Source of the DNA: Lysinibacillus agricola
Lineage (GTDB): Bacteria; Bacillota; Bacilli; Bacillales_A; Planococcaceae
Reading direction: 5' to 3'
DNA: 64,000 nt
Assembly (NCBI RefSeq): GCF_016638705.1
Contig: NZ_CP067341.1
Span: forward strand, 933,501-997,500
Notes under the pieces: model-generated
The model's input: only the letters and a program-made list of their open reading frames with translations
Told to the model about the DNA's origin: nothing
The model's database searches: none
Position numbers and translations under genes: made by a program
In this document: in pieces, positions 36,419 to 45,514 of the stretch
How the letters are laid out: the number at the start of each line of letters is the position of its first letter
Numbering within the stretch: the stretch's first letter is position 1

Positions 36419-38158
36419 ATGAGTGAAAAGCTTCTAGAAATAAGCGATCTTCGTGTATCTTTTATAACGGGAGAGACAGAATTTGAAGCCGTTAAAGGCG
36501 TTAATTTTCATGTAAATAAAGGTGAAACACTCGGAATAGTAGGAGAGTCAGGTAGTGGAAAAAGTGTAACGGCTCGTTCAATTATGCGTTTATTACCATC
36601 GCCACCTTCATTTCTAAAGTCAGGAACTATTTTGTTTAAAGGACAAGAGATTACTTCATTGAGTGAAAAACAAATGGAGGCAATCCGTGGACAAGATATT
36701 AGTATGATTTTTCAAGATCCAATGACATCCACAAATCCAACTATTCGTATTGGAGACCAAGTGTCCGAAAGTTTAATAAAGCATCAGTCAATGTCCAAAG
36801 CAGAGGCATATAAGCAAACAATAGAGTTATTAAAGCTTGTAGGCATTCGAGATGCAGAAGAACGCTATAAACAATATCCGCATGAATTTTCAGGGGGAAT
36901 GCGCCAACGTGCTATGATCGCCATGGCACTTGCTTGTCATCCTTCTTTACTAATTGCAGATGAACCGACAACAGCCCTTGATGTAACCATTCAAGCGCAA
37001 ATCTTAAAATTAATGCGAGATATGCAAAAAAAGATGGGTACCTCAATCATATTAATTACACATGATTTAGGCGTTGTTGCTGGTATGTGCGATCGACTTA
37101 TTGTTATGAAGGAAGGCGAGATTGTTGAGCAAGGTACAACAGAGGAAATCTTTGCGAATGCTCAACATCCTTATACTAAAAAACTATTAAATGCTTTGCC
37201 TAAGCTCCATGAGAAAAAACAGCCCAAACCAATTGCGAATGTACAGCTAGGAATTGATAAAAATAAACCATTAATCGAAGTGACACATCTTTCAAAGGAA
37301 TTCGCATTAGGTCGCGGTCAAACGGTGAAGGCAGTCAATGATTTGTCGTTCCATATATACCCAGGAGAAACATTAGGCTTAGTAGGCGAATCAGGCTCCG
37401 GGAAATCTACGACAGGCCGAACTATTTTACAGCTTCATCAACCTACGAATGGAGAGGTCTTGTATCAAGGTATACCCATTACAAGACTAACGAAAAAGCA
37501 GCTTAAAGCAATGCGTCGTCATATGCAAATTATTTTCCAAGATCCATATTCCTCGTTAAATCCTCGAAAAAAAATAGTAGATATTATTGGAGAAGCTCTA
37601 GACATTCATAAACTCGTTAAAACGAATGAAGAGCGTCAACAGCGTGTGGAGGAATTACTGGAACTTGTAGGCTTAAACAAAGAACATGCAGTGCGTTATC
37701 CACATGAATTTTCCGGTGGTCAGCGTCAACGTATTGGCATCGCAAGAGCTTTAGCAGTGGAGCCAAATTTTATCGTTTGTGATGAACCACTTTCAGCACT
37801 TGATGTTTCTATTCAAAAGCAGATTGTAGACTTGCTAAAGGATTTACAGCAGCGCCTAGGATTGACATACTTATTTATTGCTCATGATTTGTCTATGGTT
37901 AAACATATTAGTGATCGTGTCGCTGTCATGTATGGTGGGAAGATTGTAGAGCTTGCAGAAAGTGAGGAGCTGTACGCCAATCCGCAGCATCCGTATACAC
38001 AAGCTTTATTGCGCTCAATACCAATTCCAGATCCGGCGATAGAAAAGCAAAAACATATGGATGCAGAAAATGAAGAGGTACAAACACGCTATGAGATAGA
38101 AAATAGTCAGCTTGTTGAAGTATCCCCAAATCATTGGGTTGCCATAGCATCTACATAG
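36419..38158 (+). CDS. fused DppD-DppF peptide ABC transporter ATPase
   Basis: A 579-residue protein containing two ABC domains. The first (about 5-265) has Walker A GESGSGKS and signature FSGGMRQR; the second (about 285-540) has [12 protein letters not shown] and FSGGQRQR. Both carry the DEP Walker B ([18 protein letters not shown]). Such GsiA/DdpF-style fusions supply both ATP sites to peptide or nickel importers. ATG at 36419 has AAAGGA 8 nt upstream. It is divergent from the permease genes; the 36198-36418 gap must hold both promoters. The oligopeptide/nickel-type C-terminal zinc-like region after the first domain is present in short form only. Confidence 0.92.
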   Translation: MSEKLLEISDLRVSFITGETEFEAVKGVNFHVNKGETLGIVGESGSGKSVTARSIMRLLPSPPSFLKSGTILFKGQEITSLSEKQMEAIRGQDISMIFQDPMTSTNPTIRIGDQVSESLIKHQSMSKAEAYKQTIELLKLVGIRDAEERYKQYPHEFSGGMRQRAMIAMALACHPSLLIADEPTTALDVTIQAQILKLMRDMQKKMGTSIILITHDLGVVAGMCDRLIVMKEGEIVEQGTTEEIFANAQHPYTKKLLNALPKLHEKKQPKPIANVQLGIDKNKPLIEVTHLSKEFALGRGQTVKAVNDLSFHIYPGETLGLVGESGSGKSTTGRTILQLHQPTNGEVLYQGIPITRLTKKQLKAMRRHMQIIFQDPYSSLNPRKKIVDIIGEALDIHKLVKTNEERQQRVEELLELVGLNKEHAVRYPHEFSGGQRQRIGIARALAVEPNFIVCDEPLSALDVSIQKQIVDLLKDLQQRLGLTYLFIAHDLSMVKHISDRVAVMYGGKIVELAESEELYANPQHPYTQALLRSIPIPDPAIEKQKHMDAENEEVQTRYEIENSQLVEVSPNHWVAIAST

Positions 38159-38276
38159 CTTGAATGTAGTAGCCTGATATTTTACAATAGAAACATCGTG
38201 AAACTTTTAAGGACTTTTGATTATAGAAAGTTCTTTAAAGTGTAATAAAGATGGAAAGTTGTGAGGGACCTACTAC

Positions 38277-38894
38277 ATGAAAATGCAAGATATAAAAACG
38301 TTAATTACGAGTGGTACAATTATTCTAGCCGTTGCATTGTATATGATTTTTGGCAGATCACCAGCCGAAGAAAAGGATGCAACAACTACCGACCAGCATG
38401 GCATTATTTCTATTGAACAGGTTGAAGAAAAAACAGGAAATAAGCGCTTTGATGTAGACTATATTAAAGCATATGATGGTGATACAATTCAGGCGACAAT
38501 AAATGGCAAGAAAGAAAAAATTCGTTTGCTGATGGTAGATACACCAGAGATGAATTATAACAAAGGTGAAGCACAGCCTTATGCTGAAGATGCGAAGGAC
38601 TATACGATTAAATTGCTAGAAAACGCTAAAAAGGTTGAAGCGGTTTACGATGTTGGACCAGAAACAGATAACTATGATCGCTTATTAGCTTATGTCTTTA
38701 TTGATGATGTAATGTTACAGGAATCATTACTAAAAGAAGGGCTTGCAGCGGTTCGCTTTATCCATAAACCAAACAATACGTTTGAGGATGAATTTAGAGA
38801 AATTCAGCAAGATGCGGAAAAAGCAAAACTAAATGTTTGGTCACATGAAAATTACTTCCAAAAAGATGGCTTCCATCCGGAAGTATTAAAATAA
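38277..38894 (+). CDS. thermonuclease-family (SNase) nuclease
   Basis: A 205-residue protein with a membrane anchor or uncleaved signal at about 8-25 and an SNase OB-fold domain at about 58-200. The active-site set is visible: YDGDT (Asp), KIRLLMVDTPE (Arg, Asp, Glu) and DRLLAYVF (Arg). It should degrade DNA and RNA outside the cell or at its surface, with Ca2+. ATG at 38277; the ribosome site is GTGAGGG. Degenerate copies of its 3' end appear at 40875 and 45469. Confidence 0.92.
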   Translation: MKMQDIKTLITSGTIILAVALYMIFGRSPAEEKDATTTDQHGIISIEQVEEKTGNKRFDVDYIKAYDGDTIQATINGKKEKIRLLMVDTPEMNYNKGEAQPYAEDAKDYTIKLLENAKKVEAVYDVGPETDNYDRLLAYVFIDDVMLQESLLKEGLAAVRFIHKPNNTFEDEFREIQQDAEKAKLNVWSHENYFQKDGFHPEVLK

Positions 38895-38907
38895 TGGTTA
38901 ACTAACA

Positions 38908-38957
38908 AGGGACTGTCCCAAAAGGCAATGAAAAATGCCTTTTGGGGACAGTCCTTT
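38908..38957 (+). terminator. terminator of the nuclease gene
   Basis: GGACTGTCCCAAAAGGCA pairs with TGCCTTTTGGGGACAGTCC with one bulge, followed by TTTCTTT. Confidence 0.85.
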
Positions 38958-39054
38958 CTTTATTCAAAAAATATAGTAGTAAAAAAAGTGAAGCTTATAA
39001 GAGTTTGTCAAAAAGCTGCACTTTATTTTTTGTTCGTCACTGAAAGTTGGGGGT

Positions 39055-39130
39055 GGATGACATGCTGTTAAAACGTATGTCATGTGGCTAAGTTGATTGA
39101 AATCGCCCAGTCGGAACGGAAATCAATCTC
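39055..39130 (+). repeat. collapsed interspersed repeat
   Basis: The boundary motif GGATGACATGCTGTTAAAACG (39055 on) is followed by AGTTGATTGAAATCGCCCAG and TCGGAACGG, then AAATCAATC. So the left end joins almost directly to the right arm; the core is deleted. Confidence 0.7.
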
Positions 39131-39164
39131 AAGTTATCGTGATGCGCCTTTTTTTATAAAAATC

Positions 39165-39190
39165 GAAACGGTGCACTTTTTACATACGTC
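39165..39190 (+). promoter_or_regulatory. ECF-type promoter
   Basis: GAAAC (39165-39169), 17 bp, CGTC (39187-39190) is the layout of Bacillus ECF sigma promoters. It lies just upstream of the ECF sigma gene, implying autoregulation. Confidence 0.75.
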
Positions 39191-39216
39191 TAATTTAATG
39201 AGGTGGTGAATGTTGG

Positions 39217-39723
39217 ATGGATTTTGATGAGGTAGCAAGAGAATACATGAAGGATTTATTTAAAATTGCATACTCATATGTGAAAAATGTCCAATTGGCT
39301 GAAGATATTGTACAGGATGTCATGATAAAAGCTTTTGAGCGGCAAGAACAGTTCCGTGGAGAATCAAATTACAAAACTTATTTAATTCGTATGACCATTA
39401 ATCGCAGTTACGATATATTACGAAGTTGGTCTTATCGCAACTATCAACTAACAAATACTTTTACATCATTTTTTAATCATTCAAAGTCAACCGAAGAATT
39501 AGCTGAAGAAAGGAGTAGTAACAAAGAGCTCTACGAACATGTATTTAATTTATCAATAAAATATAGAGAAGTGATCTACTTATATTATTATTTGGATTAT
39601 TCCGTTAAAGAAATAGGAGTTTTACTAGATTTATCTGAAAATACGGTAAAGACTAGGCTTGCTCGAGGACGTGAAAAGTTAAAAAAGTTACTAAAAGAGG
39701 AGGAGGCGATATTCAATGAATAA
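39217..39723 (+). CDS. ECF-family RNA polymerase sigma factor
   Basis: A 168-residue sigma-70 ECF protein. Region 2 is at about 10-75 (QLAEDIVQDVMIKAF, and FRGESNYKTYLIRMTINRSYD) and region 4 at about 110-160 (REVIYLYYYLDYSVKEIGVLLDLSENTVKTRLARGREKLK). It should direct RNA polymerase to GAAAC-N17-CGTC promoters such as its own. ATG at 39217; the GAGGTGG ribosome site is about 11 nt away. It overlaps the next gene by 8 nt, the likely anti-sigma partner. Confidence 0.93.
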   Translation: MDFDEVAREYMKDLFKIAYSYVKNVQLAEDIVQDVMIKAFERQEQFRGESNYKTYLIRMTINRSYDILRSWSYRNYQLTNTFTSFFNHSKSTEELAEERSSNKELYEHVFNLSIKYREVIYLYYYLDYSVKEIGVLLDLSENTVKTRLARGREKLKKLLKEEEAIFNE

Positions 39724-40828
39724 AGAACAGATAAAAAAGAGTTTGGATCATTTTTTTGAAAAGAATAATCTTCCCTCCGAAAAGTCGATAGAAAGAATGT
39801 TAAATTATAAAAATCAGAAACCAAAAAAGACTCTGGCCTTATATCCTAAGCATTTATTCGGATTCATTACGACAATTGTAACCGTAAGTTGTATTATTTT
39901 TATTTTAGGAGTAATTACACCAACAGAAAGTACTGTAGACGTTACAAGTAACAAATATTCTAAACTTCTAAAAGAATATAATCTTGAAAAAGTCCATATT
40001 GAACCTCTGAACAAAACTTTTTTTAGTGTAGATGTATATGATATGCAATATTTCCAATCTGCATTTTGGACTAGAGCAGAGGCTGAATCGCTTAGTTTTG
40101 ATTCGCTTATTGGGCAAACGGCAATGATGACTTTTGCTCAAAGTAAAGGTATTAAAGTTAATGATAAGGAGATTGAAGAACTTGCTAAACAAAAAAATAC
40201 AGAATTTCTTCATGAATTTTCTCAAACAAAAGCAGTATCTGAATATGGTGATTTATTCAAGGCTTTAGGTATTTCAGAAAATGAATATTTTAAAGATGTT
40301 CTATATTTCAACGCGAAATATGAACTATTAGAAAGTAGACTTTTAAAAGCATTAAGTATAAAAACAAAAAATAGTGAAGAATATAGCCAGCTTCACAGGA
40401 ACGCTATTCATTTTTATAGGGAAGTTGCTGCGGATGATATAACTATCTTTAAAGAGGATTTTCAAATAGATGAACAATTATCCGTAAAAAAACTCAAATC
40501 TTTAAAAGAACCAGTAGAAGTTTCCTTTGATTATAAAAATATATCAGCTCTAGCATTAGGCCAAAATTCAAACGGTGAATTGGAATTTATAAATCCGCAT
40601 GACACGTGGAATTATACTTTAGAAGTATATGCTGAAATGTTATATAAAGTTGATGAAGGGAATGAAAAGTATATCCCATTTGCTCCAAAAACATATAATA
40701 AATACAAAGTATCTTTAAAAGAATTTGCTGAAGATTCATCTAATGAATACCAAACGGAGGCTATACAGTTACTAGAAATATTAAATATATTTGAGCATTC
40801 TTATAATGAAGATTATCAGTTTGAGTAA
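39716..40828 (+). CDS. membrane-anchored putative anti-sigma factor with SurA/PrsA-like outer domain
   Basis: A 370-residue protein: a cytosolic N-terminus of about 42 residues, one membrane helix (about 45-67, FGFITTIVTVSCIIFILGVI), and a large extracytoplasmic part. Residues about 125-205 (DSLIGQTAMMTFAQSKGIKVNDKEIEELAKQ and GISENEYFKDVLYFNAKYELLESRLL) have the helix pattern of the SurA/PrsA N-terminal chaperone domain. Overlap with the ECF sigma gene makes an anti-sigma role likely, but no classical zinc or ASD motif is seen in the short cytosolic part. Also possible: a signal-sensing partner that is not an inhibitor. Confidence 0.65.
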   Translation: MNKEQIKKSLDHFFEKNNLPSEKSIERMLNYKNQKPKKTLALYPKHLFGFITTIVTVSCIIFILGVITPTESTVDVTSNKYSKLLKEYNLEKVHIEPLNKTFFSVDVYDMQYFQSAFWTRAEAESLSFDSLIGQTAMMTFAQSKGIKVNDKEIEELAKQKNTEFLHEFSQTKAVSEYGDLFKALGISENEYFKDVLYFNAKYELLESRLLKALSIKTKNSEEYSQLHRNAIHFYREVAADDITIFKEDFQIDEQLSVKKLKSLKEPVEVSFDYKNISALALGQNSNGELEFINPHDTWNYTLEVYAEMLYKVDEGNEKYIPFAPKTYNKYKVSLKEFAEDSSNEYQTEAIQLLEILNIFEHSYNEDYQFE

Positions 40829-40874
40829 TTATTGATGTGTCAGTATAAATTTCTCGGGATGTTAAGGATAACTG

Positions 40875-40951
40875 GAAAACGTAAAGTTAAATATTGGGTC
40901 ACATATCAAACATACTTTCAAAGGGATGGCTTCCATCAGGGATATTAAAAT
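40875..40951 (+). pseudogene. remnant of the nuclease 3' end (copy B)
   Basis: AAAGTTAAATATTGGGTCACAT and then TACTTTCAAAGGGATGGC with TTCCATCAGG align with the last ~75 bases of the nuclease gene (AAACTAAATGTTTGGTCACAT, TACTTCCAAAAAGATGGC, TTCCATCCGG) at about 85-90%. The reading frame is broken. Confidence 0.75.
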
Positions 40952-40956
40952 GACAT

Positions 40957-40995
40957 AAAAAATCCATCTACTGGCTTATAGTAGATGGATTTTCT
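40957..40995 (+). terminator. terminator after the sigma/anti-sigma unit
   Basis: AATCCATCTACT pairs with AGTAGATGGATT, then TTCT. Related by compensatory change to the hairpin at 45518. Confidence 0.8.
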
Positions 40996-41159
40996 GCTTT
41001 AATTAGTGATGCAGTCCTTGATTTTATATTACTTAGAGAACTTTTAGTTGGCCCCAGTAGTTTCTCTTCACAAATAAAACGGCACCAACTTTTTAAGAGT
41101 AGTAGTTTATTAAACTATCCATTTTGTGTTGAAAACTGGGCGTCTTCCTATCCTTTTAG

Positions 41160-42326
41160 TTATAGTCCTTGAATTGAAGAATTTCCTCTACGGTTTATCG
41201 TTAGCGAATAAATAGCAGAGATAAGGGCTAACACTACCATAATACCAGCTACCCACGTGTTGATAGTTACGGAATAGTAGTCTACAAGTAAACCACCAAA
41301 ACCAGAACCTAAAGCTACTCCAAGATGTAAAAATGAAGTATTTAAACCTAATTGGATATCTGAGGAATCTGGAGCAGACTCGGCTAGATAATTTTGTACT
41401 GCTGGACTAAGAGCCCAAACCATCGCACCGTATAGTACGACAACGATCAATAAACTTATCATTGATCCTGTTGCATAAGGTAATAGGAACAAGGAAACTG
41501 CAAAAAGTATAAGAAATGTGAGTATAGTTTTTGCTCCTCCAAATTTATCGGATGCCCAGCCACCAATCCAACCACCTGTTATTCCAGCTATACCAAAAAC
41601 CAGTAAGACCATACTAATCATATTTGTTGATAAGTCCATTGTTGTTTTAAGAAAAAGCGTGAAATAAGTATAAACGATGAAATGACCAGTTAGCTCCAAA
41701 ACGGATATGAGCTGGATTGATGCGATTTTTTTACTTTTTAATGTGGCTATTTGCTTACGTAAAGGAATGGCTGGTTGTGGTGGAACCTTAGGTAAAAACT
41801 TAATGATTCCTAACATAGAAACAATACTTAAGACTGCAACTAATACAAATGTCATTCTCCAACCAAAATTTTGACCGATAATAGTTCCTAGTGGTACACC
41901 TAACACTAATGATGCACTTAAACCCATGAAAATTAATCCAATAGCTCTTCCTCTTAATTCCGTTGCAACAGTTTTGGCAGCCATTGTTACGGAAGTGACA
42001 ACCACAATAGAGCAGCTAGCTGCAAGAATAATTCTGGCTATTAATAAGGTTGTAAAATTCGGACTAACTATAGATAAAATATTACCACCTAGAAAAGTTA
42101 ACATTGCTATGAGCAGTAATTTACGTTTTTCTACTTTAGAAGTTAGAGCAATAAGTACTGGAGCCCCAAAGGCAAAAACTAATGAAAAAACTGAGACCAA
42201 CTGACCGACTGCTCCTACAGAAACATGTAAATCTTCTGCAATCATGTTTATTATCCCCGCGATCACCAACTCCACTGTACCAGCAACAAATGTGGCAAGT
42301 GCTAAAACAAAAATCCCTATATTCAT
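41160..42326 (-). CDS. MFS efflux transporter (AraJ/YdhP type)
   Basis: A 388-residue 12-helix major facilitator, type DHA1. MNIGIFVLALATFVAGTVELVIAGI at the start and the AFGAPVLIALTSKVEKRKLL loop (motif A-like) fit the sugar/drug efflux branch (AraJ, YdhP, PbuE). ATG at 42326 follows AGGAGG. The promoter has a 19-bp spacer over a MerR palindrome and is divergent from the merR gene, so it is probably a target of that regulator. Substrate unknown. Confidence 0.88.
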   Translation of the reverse strand: MNIGIFVLALATFVAGTVELVIAGIINMIAEDLHVSVGAVGQLVSVFSLVFAFGAPVLIALTSKVEKRKLLLIAMLTFLGGNILSIVSPNFTTLLIARIILAASCSIVVVTSVTMAAKTVATELRGRAIGLIFMGLSASLVLGVPLGTIIGQNFGWRMTFVLVAVLSIVSMLGIIKFLPKVPPQPAIPLRKQIATLKSKKIASIQLISVLELTGHFIVYTYFTLFLKTTMDLSTNMISMVLLVFGIAGITGGWIGGWASDKFGGAKTILTFLILFAVSLFLLPYATGSMISLLIVVVLYGAMVWALSPAVQNYLAESAPDSSDIQLGLNTSFLHLGVALGSGFGGLLVDYYSVTINTWVAGIMVVLALISAIYSLTINRRGNSSIQGL

Positions 42327-42371
42327 TAAAAATTCCTCCTAAAAAACTATTAAAAACTGAATCTAGAATCA

Positions 42372-42402
42372 AAGATACTCCTTAGAGTGCACTATAAAGC
42401 AA
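42372..42402 (-). promoter_or_regulatory. MerR-type promoter of the MFS gene
   Basis: Read on the minus strand: -35 TTGCTT (42402-42397), a 19-bp spacer containing TATAGTGCACTCTAA, and -10 TATCTT (42377-42372). A 19-bp spacer with a central palindrome is the hallmark of MerR-activated promoters. The same palindrome and spacing occur at 43191. Confidence 0.85.
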
Positions 42403-42408
42403 GTGTGT

Positions 42409-42414
42409 TATAAT
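42409..42414 (+). promoter_or_regulatory. -10 box giving a leaderless merR transcript
   Basis: TATAAT at 42409-42414 places transcription start at or near 42421, the A of the merR ATG. No ribosome site is present upstream, which agrees with a leaderless mRNA. Confidence 0.5.
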
Positions 42415-42420
42415 AAAAAT

Positions 42421-42795
42421 ATGGAAAAATTATTAACTATTCGGGATATATCCTCAATCACTGGTCTTAGTTCTTACACGCTACGCTATTATGAAAATAT
42501 TGGTCTTTTATGTGAGATTGAAAGGGATGAAAATGGATATCGTAAATACTCAAAGAACGATATTTCATGTATAGATTTTCTCATTATGTTACGTAACACA
42601 GAAATGCCTGTAAGTGATATGAAAAAATTTGCAGACCTAAGACGTCAAGGTGATTCTACCGTTACTGAAAGACGAGAACTATTAGAAGTTCATCAAGATA
42701 ATGTTCTTAATCAAATTAAGCAACTAGAAAACAATTTAACTAAGATTAATGAAAAAATTGACTACTATAAAAATTTGGAGGAAAAAGTTAAGTAA
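42421..42795 (+). CDS. MerR-family transcription activator
   Basis: A 124-residue MerR protein: winged helix at residues 1-70 (LTIRDISSITGLSSYTLRYYENIGLL, then RDENGYRKYSKND) and a dimerisation coiled coil to the end. No Cys cluster for metals is present, so a small-molecule or electrophile signal (AdhR/NmlR-like branch) is more likely. The likely targets are the divergent MFS gene and the aldo-keto reductase/MFS operon, whose promoters share its palindrome. ATG at 42421 has no ribosome site; an in-frame codon at 42403 would fall within the promoter. Confidence 0.9.
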   Translation: MEKLLTIRDISSITGLSSYTLRYYENIGLLCEIERDENGYRKYSKNDISCIDFLIMLRNTEMPVSDMKKFADLRRQGDSTVTERRELLEVHQDNVLNQIKQLENNLTKINEKIDYYKNLEEKVK

Positions 42796-42888
42796 TATAA
42801 TCAAACGTGTTGATTAGGAAAATATAGGTTTATTATTGAGTGATAAAAGGATTTTTTTGTTGATATTTTGCTAATGTATGTCCATTTT

Positions 42889-43068
42889 AACTGATCGTAG
42901 CGTAGGGCTACTCGACTCCCGCCCGCAGGAAGCCTTGCTCTGCGCGAGAGCGAAGCGTCAGCGACAAATGTTTTATCTGTGCGAAAGCGAAGCGTCAGCA
43001 ACAAATGTTTTATCTGTGCGAAAGCGAAGCGTCAGCAACAAAGCGAGTAGCTCGTAGCGGAAATCAGA
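42889..43068 (+). repeat. interspersed palindromic repeat, CTACTCG-arm version
   Basis: Left AACTGATCGTAGCG then GGGCTACTCGACTCC; right GCGAGTAGCTCGTAGCGG then AAATCAG. Two and a half tandem CTGTGCGAAAGCGAAGCG units fill the core. Compared with the 22167 copy the arms changed from CTGGGCG/CGCCCAG to CTACTCG/CGAGTAG, keeping the pairing. Confidence 0.8.
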
Positions 43069-43141
43069 GCCTTCTAATTAATTTAAATGGATAAAAATGG
43101 TTAATCGATATATCTGTAATATAATTAAATAAGTTTAAAAG

Positions 43142-43168
43142 AGACCTTTCTAAAAGGTCTTTTTTTTA
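43142..43168 (+). terminator. terminator
   Basis: AGACCTTT pairs with AAAGGTCT, followed by TTTTTTT. It ends the merR/repeat transcript before the next promoter. Confidence 0.85.
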
Positions 43169-43190
43169 TGAGAAATGGGAAAAAATACAT

Positions 43191-43221
43191 TTGCGTTATA
43201 GTGCACTCTAATCGATATAAT
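43191..43221 (+). promoter_or_regulatory. MerR-type promoter of the aldo-keto reductase operon
   Basis: TTGCGT (43191-43196), a 19-bp spacer with TATAGTGCACTCTAA, and a perfect TATAAT (43216-43221). Identical palindrome and spacing to the promoter at 42372-42402. Confidence 0.88.
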
Positions 43222-43252
43222 TTCATGCTATAGAAAGATTGGAGGAGAAAAA

Positions 43253-44233
43253 ATGAAATATCGATCTATTGGAGATTTAAGTGTCTCATCCTTAGGATTA
43301 GGATGTATGGGCATGTCAGAATACTATGGAACTCAAAATGATGAGGAATCGATTGCTACACTGCATTACGCCTTAGAACTTGGTGTTAACTTTTTTGATA
43401 CAGCTGATCAATATGGAGTGGGGAAAAACGAAGAATTAGTCGGTCAAGCATTAAAAAATGTCAGACAACAGATAAACATAGCTACCAAATTTGCTTTTGT
43501 AAGAGATGAGAGTGGGAAGGTAATGCAAATTAACGGCAGCCCGGAATATGTAAAAAAGGCCTGTGAAGCAAGCCTAAGACGGTTAAATACTGACTACATC
43601 GATTTATATTATCTACACCGTGTAGATCCCAGCGTTCCTATAGAAGAGACAGTTGGTGCTATGAAGGAATTAGTTGAAGAAGGTAAAGTACGACATATTG
43701 GGCTTTCAGAAGTATCTTCTCAAACGATAAAACGAGCACAAAAAGTACATCCTATAGCTGCATTACAGACAGAGTATTCAATATGGACTAGAGATATTGA
43801 AGAGGAAATATTGCCCCTTTGCCGTAAACTAAATATCGCTGTTGTACCATATAGTCCTCTGGGACGAGGGTTTTTATCTGGAAAAATTAAGTCGGTTGAT
43901 AAATTTGTAGAAAACGATTTTAGAAGGAACGCACCTCGATTTCAGGGAGGCAACTTCAATCAAAACCTTTCTTTGATTCGACAGCTAGAAGATATAGCAA
44001 ACCAACTAAATATTAGTCCTGCACAACTAGCATTAATATGGTTGATGTCTGATGGGGAAGATATTATCCCTATACCAGGGACAAAAAGGAGATCCTACTT
44101 AAAAGAAAATATAGCTGCAATAGATTTTGAATTGCCAAATGATGTAAAGGATTTCATAAATAAAGCTATACCTGTAGGTTCAGCAGTTGGTGATAGATAT
44201 CCTGTACATTCTATGAAACTATTAAATCAGTGA
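43253..44233 (+). CDS. aldo-keto reductase
   Basis: A 326-residue NADPH-dependent AKR barrel. The catalytic tetrad is visible: Asp and Tyr in FFDTADQYG (near residue 50), Lys in IATKFAF (near 77) and His in YYLHRVD (near 122). [14 protein letters not shown] near residue 200 and [14 protein letters not shown] near 280 form the cofactor site. It likely reduces reactive aldehydes or ketones. ATG at 43253 follows GGAGG. It is the first gene of a MerR-controlled operon with an MFS pump, pointing to detoxification plus export. Confidence 0.94.
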   Translation: MKYRSIGDLSVSSLGLGCMGMSEYYGTQNDEESIATLHYALELGVNFFDTADQYGVGKNEELVGQALKNVRQQINIATKFAFVRDESGKVMQINGSPEYVKKACEASLRRLNTDYIDLYYLHRVDPSVPIEETVGAMKELVEEGKVRHIGLSEVSSQTIKRAQKVHPIAALQTEYSIWTRDIEEEILPLCRKLNIAVVPYSPLGRGFLSGKIKSVDKFVENDFRRNAPRFQGGNFNQNLSLIRQLEDIANQLNISPAQLALIWLMSDGEDIIPIPGTKRRSYLKENIAAIDFELPNDVKDFINKAIPVGSAVGDRYPVHSMKLLNQ

Positions 44234-44248
44234 AAGAAGGGTATATAA

Positions 44249-45505
44249 TTGGAAGTTTGGAAAAAGAATATGTATATTTTGAGCATTGCACAATTTTTAG
44301 TCATGTCCGCATTTAGCTTAATTATACCTTTTATTCCAGTCTATCTTAAAAGTGATTTAGGTGTTCACACTCAAACTGATATTCAGCTTTGGACAGGGAT
44401 GATTTTTGGAGCTACTTTTTTATCTGCTTTTATTTTTCAGCCGATATGGGGGAAAATTGCAGATCGAACGAGTAGGAAAACTATTCTAATCCGTTCAGCA
44501 ATTGGAATGGCGTTTGCCACATTCTTAATGACCTATAGCACGACAGCTTGGCATCTATTAGTTCTACGTTTTATCTTAGGGATTTTTGGTGGATTTATCC
44601 CTGCATCTTCTCCATTTATTACAATGAATACCCCTAAAGAAAAAATAGGTTATGCACTCGGTGTAGCCCAATCAGGTGCTTACACCGGAAATATTTTTGG
44701 GCCTTTAATAGGTGGAGTTTTGGGGCAGTGGATAGGATTTTATAAAATCCTTTATGTGTCAAGCGCTATGTTACTGATTTCAGGAGCACTTATTTTATTT
44801 TTTTTAACAGAAATTAATAAGCCTGAACCAAATACCTTGAAAGTTCCGACATCTAAAAAAAGACGTATTAATTTTTTCTCTGAACTACAGGAAATTATGA
44901 AAGAACCTCTAATTGGAATTTTGTTTATGGTTGGATTTCTTATTCAGTTTTCAACGATGAGTACTTCACCATTTCTGGCTACGTATGTAGAAAGTATGTG
45001 GAACAATGATAGCTTTTTAACAACGATGGTAGGGTTATCGGTTTCTATCTCGGGTTTCTCTATTATGATCTTTTCTCCCATTTTAGGAAGAAAAGCAGAT
45101 CAAGTAGGTCCTGAAATTATTTTGTTAATTTCTTTGTTTGGGAATTTTATTTGTTATGTTTCTCAAGCATTGGTTTCTTCTATATGGCTTTTTCTACTCG
45201 CTAGGTTCTTAATGGGAATGTTTATAGGTGGACTTCTCCCATCGGTAATAAGTTTAATACGAAAATATGCACCTGAAAAAATGGAAAGTTTAACATTCGG
45301 TTATTATCATAGTGCTTTATTTTTAGGAAATCTAATTGGTCCTTTACTTGGTGGATATTTAAGTGGAATCATCCACATAAAAGGGGTTATTTTTTTAGCT
45401 GGTCTCCTCTTTTTAGTAAATAGTTTATTTTTAAAATTTCATTTGTTTAGACAAGAATCTTATGTATCTTTACTTAAGAGGGCCATTTCCATTCGGAGGT
45501 ATTAA
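44249..45505 (+). CDS. MFS multidrug transporter
   Basis: A 418-residue, 12-helix DHA1-type antiporter. Motif A appears as GKIADRTSRKTILI near residue 70 and motif C-like sequence as GAYTGNIFGPLIGGVLG near residue 148; a long basic loop lies at about 190-215. TTG start at 44249 with AGAAGGG upstream, 15 nt after the AKR stop. The C-terminal end (SLLKRAISIRRY) is encoded by sequence that resembles the nuclease 3' end, so the natural C-terminus may have been replaced. Confidence 0.9.
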   Translation: MEVWKKNMYILSIAQFLVMSAFSLIIPFIPVYLKSDLGVHTQTDIQLWTGMIFGATFLSAFIFQPIWGKIADRTSRKTILIRSAIGMAFATFLMTYSTTAWHLLVLRFILGIFGGFIPASSPFITMNTPKEKIGYALGVAQSGAYTGNIFGPLIGGVLGQWIGFYKILYVSSAMLLISGALILFFLTEINKPEPNTLKVPTSKKRRINFFSELQEIMKEPLIGILFMVGFLIQFSTMSTSPFLATYVESMWNNDSFLTTMVGLSVSISGFSIMIFSPILGRKADQVGPEIILLISLFGNFICYVSQALVSSIWLFLLARFLMGMFIGGLLPSVISLIRKYAPEKMESLTFGYYHSALFLGNLIGPLLGGYLSGIIHIKGVIFLAGLLFLVNSLFLKFHLFRQESYVSLLKRAISIRRY

Positions 45506-45509
45506 AATA
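45469..45509 (+). pseudogene. remnant of the nuclease 3' end (copy C)
   Basis: TTTACTT then CATTTCCATTCGGAGGTATTAAAATAA aligns with the nuclease ending TTACTT, GCTTCCATCCGGAAGTATTAAAATAA. It overlaps the last codons of the MFS gene. Weaker than copy B upstream, but the following hairpin is shared with copy B. Confidence 0.55.
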
Positions 45510-45514
45510 ACATG

